DNA of 10,813 nt, from contig CAZKVC010000028.1 in the NCBI GenBank assembly GCA_964556115.1, forward strand, positions 1 through 10,813. The letters are read 5' to 3'. Positions 6,381 to 10,813 of the stretch are shown one piece after another. The DNA comes from Parvularcula sp964556115. Its GTDB lineage: Bacteria; Pseudomonadota; Alphaproteobacteria; Caulobacterales; Parvularculaceae. Numbering within the stretch: position 1 is the first letter of the stretch; each line of letters begins with the position of its first letter. Both the position numbers and the translations under genes were made by a program. A model generated the notes under the pieces. It was given only the letters and a program-made list of their open reading frames with translations. It was not told the origin of the DNA and made no database searches.

Positions 6381-7442
6381 TTATTTCGATGCAGCTAAAG
6401 GCCCGTGATGAAACTGAACCGGCCCCCGTGGAGTATCAAAAAACGCTTCGAGATGGGCCGCGTTCTCTTCCACGAGCCTCTTTGCCTGACTAGGTAGTTC
6501 GGTGCACGCTCGCCGGGCATCGTCAAGGGCGATGGATTCAAGGGACGGCGCAGTATTGACCCGCAGCAATCGATCCCGACCGATAAGCAGGCCTGCCTGG
6601 CCAAGAACGTTCTGGCTCTGCAGGTGCATCGCTGCCTCGATGACGTTTCGCCATTGAAGGAGACCGCCCCACCTCATCTGTCCGCCCGTCATTCGCATGT
6701 CCGTGTCGCCGCATCCCAAAGAGAGGATGCTTACGGCGTGACGGTCGACGTCAAAGCATGATAGCGCATCCACGAGACCCACCATGATCGGGTTGTTCGC
6801 CCAGACCCCTCCATCTGCGAAATGGCGGGTGCCATTGCGGTAGGTAGGAAAAAACGTAGGCGCGGCCGACGTTGCGAGAGCGACGGTAACGATCTCCTCC
6901 TGCCAGTCGCGCCGGAAGTCCGGATGATGGGGTGTCTTCAGGACGTTCACTTCAGTGTAGCCGTCAAAGGTCGGCACATTGAGCCGTCGTTCCAGCGTCC
7001 CATAGAGGCGATCGCCGAAGCGGTCGCGCAGAGCGCGTTCAAGCGGTTCGCGATCGTATCGATAGAGGACCAGACCACGAAGGAACTGGCCAGCTCCGAC
7101 CAGTTCCTTGACACCAATTATCTCGGGCGTTCTGGGGGGCGGGAAGATCTTCTGTCCGTCCCGCATGTAGATTTCGAGCACTTCGTCAGCCCGCATGCCG
7201 GCCGCAAGGCCCAGGGCGACGATCCCACCGGTTGACGTTCCCGCGATCAGATCGAAATACGCCCCCGCCGATCCGTTCCGCAGGAAGCGGCGCTCGCATT
7301 CTGCGAGAACGGCTACGGGCAGGACTCCGCGAATACCGCCGCCGTCAATCGACAGGAGGCGGAAGTCGGGTTCGAGCCATGGAAGCTGCTCACGCCGCCG
7401 CGGCAAAGTTCCTTGTGATCGACGTGTCTGCGGTACTGCCAA
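6381..7442 (-). CDS. capV: CapV-like patatin phospholipase, CBASS effector
   Basis: A patatin-family lipase of 353 aa with the start used here. In CBASS such enzymes are switched on by the cyclic nucleotide made by the CD-NTase and hydrolyse membrane phospholipids, killing or arresting the infected cell. Visible elements are LLSIDGGGIRGVLP (oxyanion loop, DGGGIRG at 33-39), IAGTSTGGIVALG with nucleophile Ser70 in GTSTG, VALATSAAPTFFPTY, and HFADGGVWANNP with catalytic Asp210 in the DGG motif. No signal peptide or membrane segment precedes the domain. The start is uncertain: the only upstream ATG in frame (7544) has no ribosome site, while a TTG at 7442 sits 7 nt after a perfect AGGAGG; a second TTG is at 7406. 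The 7442 start overlaps the E2 gene by 53 bp, implying translational coupling. It is the last gene of the CBASS operon. Confidence 0.88.
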   Translation of the reverse strand: MAVPQTRRSQGTLPRRREQLPWLEPDFRLLSIDGGGIRGVLPVAVLAECERRFLRNGSAGAYFDLIAGTSTGGIVALGLAAGMRADEVLEIYMRDGQKIFPPPRTPEIIGVKELVGAGQFLRGLVLYRYDREPLERALRDRFGDRLYGTLERRLNVPTFDGYTEVNVLKTPHHPDFRRDWQEEIVTVALATSAAPTFFPTYRNGTRHFADGGVWANNPIMVGLVDALSCFDVDRHAVSILSLGCGDTDMRMTGGQMRWGGLLQWRNVIEAAMHLQSQNVLGQAGLLIGRDRLLRVNTAPSLESIALDDARRACTELPSQAKRLVEENAAHLEAFFDTPRGPVQFHHGPLAASK

Positions 7443-7935
7443 GCAACTGCCTCCTGAAGGGGATGATCTGATCGATGCGATCGGGGTCGGGTGGAATATG
7501 CCGACCGCTGCCAAGCCAGTAACCGGTCGCGAGCCACGTCTCATAACAGCTCAACCAGTTTGCGGCCCAAGGCACCGTAGTCTCGCTGAGATGGTCGTCG
7601 GGGGTCCATTCTTGGCGTTCGTCGTCGAAGAGGCAGAGGAATGGGCCCGATCGCGGCGTTCGCGGATGAGAGGGGTAGACGTGGGGAAGGCTACCCTCCG
7701 GATTGAAGAACCTATACCGCAGGCTCGGAGAGAGGACCTCCACCAAGGGCTGGATCCAGAGCAGCGGCCGGTCCTCGACGACGAGTGGCGCCGTGTATTC
7801 AATGCGAATCCTGTAGCAGGTCCGATGCGGTGTCAGCGTCCCCGTCCATGCAGCAGTTCGCAGATCGATCCGGTCGGACCACCAAGCCGGCAGCCGCTCG
7901 GCCATGTCGCGCAGCTGCTCATCGATGCCGATCAT
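7390..7935 (-). CDS. Stand-alone E2-like conjugation protein of short type II CBASS
   Basis: This is a 181-aa protein with the pattern of bacterial ubiquitin-E2-like proteins found next to CD-NTases. A beta-sheet region HRTCYRIRIEYTAPLVV (about 37-53) is followed by LPHVYPSH (83-90), then GPFLCLFDDERQEWTP with the presumed catalytic Cys101 and Trp110, then helical PWAANWLSCYETWLATG (122-138) and GYWLGSGRH (138-146). There is no E1 or JAB peptidase domain here or in adjacent genes, which defines the short, E2-only CBASS type. In that type the E2 acts on the C-terminus of the CD-NTase to control its activity. Its ATG lies inside the end of the CD-NTase gene (17-bp overlap), with GGGAGG upstream, so the two are translationally coupled. 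Family assignment is by motif pattern; the fold should be confirmed by structure prediction. Confidence 0.85.
   Translation of the reverse strand: MIGIDEQLRDMAERLPAWWSDRIDLRTAAWTGTLTPHRTCYRIRIEYTAPLVVEDRPLLWIQPLVEVLSPSLRYRFFNPEGSLPHVYPSHPRTPRSGPFLCLFDDERQEWTPDDHLSETTVPWAANWLSCYETWLATGYWLGSGRHIPPDPDRIDQIIPFRRQLLGSTADTSITRNFAAAA
7450..7455 (-). promoter_or_regulatory. Strong Shine-Dalgarno inside the E2 gene, deciding the patatin start
   Basis: On the minus strand AGGAGG (7455-7450) is followed by 7 nt and a TTG (7442-7440) in the patatin frame. In the E2 frame the same bases are two consecutive AGG arginine codons (residues 161-162), which are unusual in such GC-rich coding DNA. This suggests they are kept for the ribosome rather than for the E2 protein. 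Confidence 0.55.
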
Positions 7936-9292
7936 CTTTGATCATACCTCCCATGTTCGTGTTCGCTCGCGCCGGGCGGATCGGCGCTGCCACTGCACCG
8001 GCGACACCGGTCCCGATGCTCGGCGCGGCCAACGGAGCCTTCGGGGGAACCCCGACGAAGCTGCCATCTTGCGTCATCCCCTGCGTACCACGCTCGATTC
8101 CCCGGGAACGGGCGTCGTGGTAGGATTGGAGCACGAACTTGCCGACCGTTTCACCGAAGAGGTCATCGAAGACCCGCAGGACGACCGCAGGATCGAAGCG
8201 GACGGACCGCAGCTTCGTCAGTTCCTCGACCAGATGCTTGAGGTCGGAAGCCCAGAGCCTCTGATCCTCGCGCGTCGCGGGCCAGCGGTCGGTGAACACG
8301 TCCGGCGCATGGGCGGGGTTCGTGACATGGAGAAGGCGAAGCGAGCGCTCGGCCTCACGGATGCGGCGGATCTGATGCGTGGCGATCGCCACCACCTCAT
8401 CGAACAGCGTGTCGTAGGCCGGAACGACGTTCAGCGCTTCGGCGGCGGACACGATCGACGGCGGCTTGCGGCGGCGGCGGTGGTCGTCATGCTTGCGGAA
8501 GCGCTTGTCGCGGAACCGCTTGATGATCTGCAGCGCGACCACGCGTGGGGCCTTCTGATCCAGCGGAACGAAGGCCGGCATTGGCTGGGCTTCCGCAAGG
8601 ACACGGATCGGACCTCCCGACGCCGCACGCGCAAGCTCGGCATCGTGAAGCATTCCCGCGTAGGTCCGACCCTCCACCAGAGCCCGCCGCGCGTCGAAAC
8701 GGTCCCGGAACGTCGCGCTTCGTTCAACGCGCTCGTTGAAGAGGTCCGCAAAGCCCTTGGGATTAACTTCCTTGCGGTAGCTCTCTCCGGCTTCCGGCTT
8801 GCTATGGAAGAGATATGCGACACGATCCGGGGTGTTCGGAAGCCGCGCGACCGGCATCAGATCGACCGTCACCCCGTCGGGATAGGTGATCGTCACGCAA
8901 CGACTGTTCCGCTCAATCGGATAGTCGTGGTAGCGACTCCCAGGCTTGCCCTTCACCGCCGCGTGGATCTCATCAAGTACCACCTGCGGATCCGCGTAGA
9001 GAATTCCATCGACCTCAATCACAGCGTCCGCATCATGTTGCTCGCGCCGGATGCGCGATCGCGTTGCCGTGTGGATGGCGAACGATCCGGACGGGTAGGA
9101 CTCGTCGACGCGGCCCTCCAACGGACTGCCCGCTCGGTTCAGATGGCGCACTAGGCCGGCGACATGGTCATCGGCCTGTTGGTGCATCGTTGGCGTAATC
9201 TGGATCAATCGTCCCACATCCATGAGGGCAGCCTCGATGGGGTCGGTGTCATAGGACCGCGCTCTCTCTTCAAAGTTGGTCAGAACGTTCAT
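7919..9292 (-). CDS. CBASS cyclic nucleotide synthase (CD-NTase, cGAS/DncV-like)
   Basis: This is a 457-aa nucleotidyltransferase that senses phage infection and makes a cyclic di- or oligonucleotide second messenger. The N-terminal catalytic core has SYPSGSFAIHTATR with the G69-S70 motif, HDADAVIEVDG with metal-binding D87 and D89, and VTVDLMPVARLP with third acidic residue D144. Residues about 180-400 are the helical partner domain. The last 45-50 residues are a low-complexity Ala/Pro/Gly tail ending NMGGMIKDDRHR, likely disordered, as expected for a substrate of the adjacent E2 protein. The ATG at 9292 has GAGAGG nine nt upstream. It is the first gene of the CBASS operon, overlaps E2 by 17 bp, and is transcribed away from the regulator pair. 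The nucleotide product and clade cannot be told from motifs alone. Confidence 0.92.
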   Translation of the reverse strand: MNVLTNFEERARSYDTDPIEAALMDVGRLIQITPTMHQQADDHVAGLVRHLNRAGSPLEGRVDESYPSGSFAIHTATRSRIRREQHDADAVIEVDGILYADPQVVLDEIHAAVKGKPGSRYHDYPIERNSRCVTITYPDGVTVDLMPVARLPNTPDRVAYLFHSKPEAGESYRKEVNPKGFADLFNERVERSATFRDRFDARRALVEGRTYAGMLHDAELARAASGGPIRVLAEAQPMPAFVPLDQKAPRVVALQIIKRFRDKRFRKHDDHRRRRKPPSIVSAAEALNVVPAYDTLFDEVVAIATHQIRRIREAERSLRLLHVTNPAHAPDVFTDRWPATREDQRLWASDLKHLVEELTKLRSVRFDPAVVLRVFDDLFGETVGKFVLQSYHDARSRGIERGTQGMTQDGSFVGVPPKAPLAAPSIGTGVAGAVAAPIRPARANTNMGGMIKDDRHR

Positions 9293-9309
9293 GGCTCGAA
9301 ACCTCTCGT

Positions 9310-9338
9310 TTGACAGACGACACGGTCCGTCTTATTAG
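9310..9338 (+). promoter_or_regulatory. Sigma70-type promoter toward the HTH regulator
   Basis: TTGACA (9310-9315), a perfect -35 box, is followed after 17 bp by TATTAG (9333-9338), four of six matches to a -10 box. The spacer holds a near-palindrome ACGGTCCGT (9322-9330). It would give a 5' leader of about 90 nt to the regulator gene. On the opposite strand a TACTAAT stretch at 9341-9335 could serve as -10 for the CBASS operon, but no good -35 partner is visible. Confidence 0.55.
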
Positions 9339-9340
9339 TA

Positions 9341-9360
9341 TTGACGCTTCCGTAGGATCA
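9341..9360 (+). repeat. Operator-like element, left arm of 20-bp inverted pair
   Basis: TTGACGCTTCCGTAGGATCA matches, on the opposite strand, the element at 9393-9412 in 17 of 20 positions. It lies just downstream of the plus-strand promoter and upstream of the CBASS start, a place from which a bound repressor could block both directions. Confidence 0.6.
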
Positions 9361-9392
9361 CGAAGCAGGCGAAAGCATCCATGTCGATCACT

Positions 9393-9412
9393 TGTTCCTA
9401 CGGATTCGTCAA
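9393..9412 (-). repeat. Operator-like element, right arm of 20-bp inverted pair
   Basis: On the minus strand this reads TTGACGAATCCGTAGGAACA, differing from the left arm at three positions. Arm centres are 52 bp apart, close to five helical turns, so two bound dimers would face the same side of the DNA. Its core ACGAATCCGT is itself nearly palindromic. Confidence 0.6.
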
Positions 9413-9422
9413 AGGTTAACAC

Positions 9423-9432
9423 ACGGAATCGT
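9423..9432 (-). repeat. Third copy of the operator core, at the regulator start codon
   Basis: The minus strand reads ACGATTCCGT, nine of ten bases identical to the core of the right arm (9409-9400). It ends 2 nt before the regulator ATG, so binding here could block its own expression. It is short enough that chance is possible. Confidence 0.4.
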
Positions 9433-9434
9433 TC

Positions 9435-9776
9435 ATGTCAAAAGCAGCCGGTTCACCGGAGGACGAAGGATTCAAGGACCGCCTTCGCGCGGCCCGGGAG
9501 GCGCGCGATCTCAACCAGACGGAGCTTGCGGAGCGGGCGCGTCTGCAGCCGTCCGCTATCGGTCACTTCGAGAAGGGCCGTCGCAAACCGTCCTTCGCGA
9601 ACATCCGGGCGCTAGCACGGGCGCTGAACGTCACTTCCGACTATCTCCTCGGGCGCAGCGACGATCTCGGTGGGGCCACGACTGCCTTTAGAGGGGAGGA
9701 GAACTTATCGGATGATGATCGCGAACACATCCAGATGATGATCGACCTCATCAACACGAAGAAGAAGTCGCTATGA
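9435..9776 (+). CDS. capH: CapH-like XRE-family transcriptional repressor of CBASS
   Basis: This is a 113-aa HTH protein. Residues about 12-72 are a Cro/C1-type helix-turn-helix: FKDRLRAAREARDLNQTELA, then ARLQPSAIGHFEKGRRKPSF, then NIRALARALNVTSDYLLG. A short helical C-terminus (LSDDDREHIQMMIDLINTK) probably mediates dimerisation or is the cleaved segment. The gene is divergent from the CBASS operon and overlaps the metallopeptidase gene by ATGA (9773-9776), the arrangement of the CapH-CapP regulator pairs that control CBASS. In characterised pairs the HTH protein represses until the peptidase cleaves it. The ATG at 9435 lacks a clear ribosome site (only AAAGG 19 nt upstream), which fits low basal synthesis, and an operator-like core touches the start. 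Confidence 0.88.
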   Translation: MSKAAGSPEDEGFKDRLRAAREARDLNQTELAERARLQPSAIGHFEKGRRKPSFANIRALARALNVTSDYLLGRSDDLGGATTAFRGEENLSDDDREHIQMMIDLINTKKKSL

Positions 9777-10660
9777 AACGGTTCCGTCTGCTCGCGGCCC
9801 GGCGCCACGGCGAGCGCATCGCTTTAGAGGAAGGCTTCACAAGCTTTCCCATCGATCCCTTCGCGATTGCTGACGCCAACGAGATCATCGTCGAGGCCAA
9901 GGACCCCGGCGCGAAAGGCGTAAGCGGCGGCATCATCTTCAACGACGCGGGTGCAGGCATCTTCTATGCCACGGACATCACGAACGAGGGATTTCAGCGG
10001 TTCACCGTCGCCCATGAGCTCGGTCATTACTTTCTCGAGGGCCATCCTGAAGAGATCTTGGCCACCGCCCCGATCCATATGTCGCGTGCGGGCTTCACCG
10101 AAGGTACTTCGTCCATCGAACTCGAGGCCGACCATTTCGCCTCCGGCCTTCTCCTACCGACACGGCTTGTCAGGCAGGCACTGGGAGCAAGCCAAGTTGG
10201 TCTTCGAGGAATATTGGACTTGGCCGACGCAGCCTGCTGCTCAATTACGGCTTCAGCGATCAGAGCTGCGGAATGCTCTGAATATCCGATGGCCGTGATC
10301 GTCAGCTGCGGGCCGGACGTCCGCTATGCGTTCCTTTCGGAGGCGTTCAAACGGCTCGACAAGCTACGGTTCCTCCGTAAGGACTCGCCACTGCCCCCAG
10401 GCCACACGAAGGCTTTTAATGCGGACTCGGAGAATGTCGCCCGCGGCAAGACAGCATGCCGGCAGACATCGCTCGCGGCTTGGTTCTCATGCATGCGAAG
10501 TCTTGATCTAGACGAAGAGATCGTGGGCCTTGGAAAGTCCGGTCTGACCCTCACTGTGCTTTCGAGCGACGTGCTTGCGGCGCACGATGACGACGGAGCC
10601 GAGCACGAAGAGGCCGAACTCATCCAGAGTTGGACGCCGAGGCATGCCTATGGGCGGTAA
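9773..10660 (+). CDS. capP: CapP-like ImmA/IrrE-family zinc metallopeptidase
   Basis: This is a 295-aa protein. The N-terminal half is an ImmA/IrrE peptidase domain: FTVAHELGHYFLEGHPEE with the zinc motif HELGH (81-85), and SIELEADHFASGLLLP (114-129) giving the downstream acidic ligand. The C-terminal half (about 170-295) begins PMAVIVSCGPDVRYAFLSEA and likely forms the regulatory, GAF-like sensor part seen in IrrE/CapP proteins. It contains several cysteines (168, 179, 229, 240) that could matter for redox or metal control. In known CapH-CapP pairs the peptidase is stimulated by single-stranded DNA and cleaves the HTH repressor, linking DNA damage to CBASS expression. It is translationally coupled to the HTH gene. 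No other gene follows it closely on the plus strand. Confidence 0.88.
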   Translation: MKRFRLLAARRHGERIALEEGFTSFPIDPFAIADANEIIVEAKDPGAKGVSGGIIFNDAGAGIFYATDITNEGFQRFTVAHELGHYFLEGHPEEILATAPIHMSRAGFTEGTSSIELEADHFASGLLLPTRLVRQALGASQVGLRGILDLADAACCSITASAIRAAECSEYPMAVIVSCGPDVRYAFLSEAFKRLDKLRFLRKDSPLPPGHTKAFNADSENVARGKTACRQTSLAAWFSCMRSLDLDEEIVGLGKSGLTLTVLSSDVLAAHDDDGAEHEEAELIQSWTPRHAYGR

Positions 10661-10684
10661 TGGCGGAGTAAATTAATCACTCGC

Positions 10685-10813
10685 CTATCCTCGTGGAAGC
10701 GAGGTGCCGCAGGGCAGCGTCATGCCATCCGAAAAGATCCGCTGTAGGTTGTGTCCGTAAGCCGGTCGATCAGCGGACGCGTCGAGGATCGCGTCGAGCG
10801 AGCCCGCGCAACC
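10685..10813 (-). CDS. Possible C-terminal fragment of an unrecognised minus-strand gene, partial
   Basis: A frame open at the window edge runs 42 codons to a TAG (10687-10685), reading LDAILDASADRPAYGHNLQR then IFSDGMTLPCGTSLPRG. Most third positions are G or C, which supports coding, but the stretch is short and no family is recognised. A weak hairpin (CCTCG 10689-10693, CGAGG 10700-10704, no T tract) overlaps its end. The 24 bp between capP and this stop hold nothing recognisable. It could be the next backbone gene beyond the island. Confidence 0.35.
   Translation of the reverse strand, partial: GCAGSLDAILDASADRPAYGHNLQRIFSDGMTLPCGTSLPRG

Noticed and set aside
7904..9154. 416-codon plus-strand open frame opposite the CD-NTase gene
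   Set aside because: It lies wholly antisense to a gene with clear nucleotidyltransferase motifs and shows no motif of its own.
9773..10660. CapP-like peptidase as the missing JAB-type deconjugase of the E2 protein
   Set aside because: The HELGH zinc motif and the coupling to an HTH gene fit an ImmA/IrrE repressor-cleaving protease. Nothing in the sequence shows action on E2 conjugates, so this is kept only as an option to test in the CD-NTase tail finding.
10689..10704. Hairpin CCTCG-N6-CGAGG after capP as an intrinsic terminator
   Set aside because: The stem is only 5 bp and no T tract follows, so it does not meet the usual criteria.
1..10813. CRISPR arrays, tRNA or rRNA genes, transposases and IS ends
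   Set aside because: No regularly spaced repeats, tRNA-like cloverleaf, rRNA sequence or transposase/integrase motif was seen on reading both strands.

Overview
The window is GC-rich DNA with strongly G/C-biased third codon positions. It carries a gene set (ParB-like, DUF3768, DUF6927-like, ArdC-like) that is typical of plasmids and integrative elements of Alphaproteobacteria, such as Rhodobacterales or Rhizobiales-type hosts. The species cannot be named from the sequence. It reads as the edge of a mobile-element backbone followed by a dense anti-phage defence island.

Left part (about 1-3042, minus strand): a backbone operon reads, in transcription order, ArdC-like antirestriction/metallopeptidase protein (2812-1793), DUF6927-like protein (1697-1014), DUF3768 protein (889-482) and a ParB/Srx-fold protein (367 to beyond the window edge). 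Each of these four genes is preceded, 34-49 nt before its start codon, by an RNA-capable hairpin. Three of the hairpins share a CC(C)-GNAA-GGG apical motif on stems of different sequence. Upstream of ArdC lies a 40-codon reading frame (3042-2920) that looks like the C-terminal remnant of a lost backbone gene.

Middle part (about 3043-6380): a restriction-modification locus. A plus-strand gene (3163-4305) encodes a probable DNA-binding N-terminal domain joined to a DUF3883/PD-(D/E)XK-like nuclease domain. It converges on, and abuts at a shared TGATCA, a minus-strand Dcm-family cytosine-C5 methyltransferase (5763-4306). Directly upstream of the methyltransferase lies its mismatch-repair partner, the Vsr endonuclease (6235-5822).

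Right part (6381-10660): a complete CBASS anti-phage signalling system of the short, E2-only type II kind. The minus-strand operon is CD-NTase (9292-7919), stand-alone E2-like protein (7935-7390) and CapV-like patatin phospholipase (about 7442-6381), with overlapping genes throughout. Divergently transcribed is a two-gene regulator, a CapH-like HTH repressor (9435-9776) and a CapP-like ImmA/IrrE metallopeptidase (9773-10660), joined by an ATGA overlap. The 142-bp divergent region holds a good sigma70-type promoter and a 20-bp inverted repeat pair (17/20 identical, centres 52 bp apart) that is a strong candidate operator.

The proposed working model rests on family knowledge. CapH represses the locus. 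CapP, activated by a DNA-damage or infection signal, cleaves CapH. The CD-NTase is primed through E2 action on its C-terminus and makes a cyclic nucleotide when phage is sensed. The patatin then degrades membrane phospholipids and stops the infected cell. The R-M/Vsr unit gives a first, DNA-level layer of defence. The window ends with a possible C-terminal fragment of another minus-strand gene (10685-10813).
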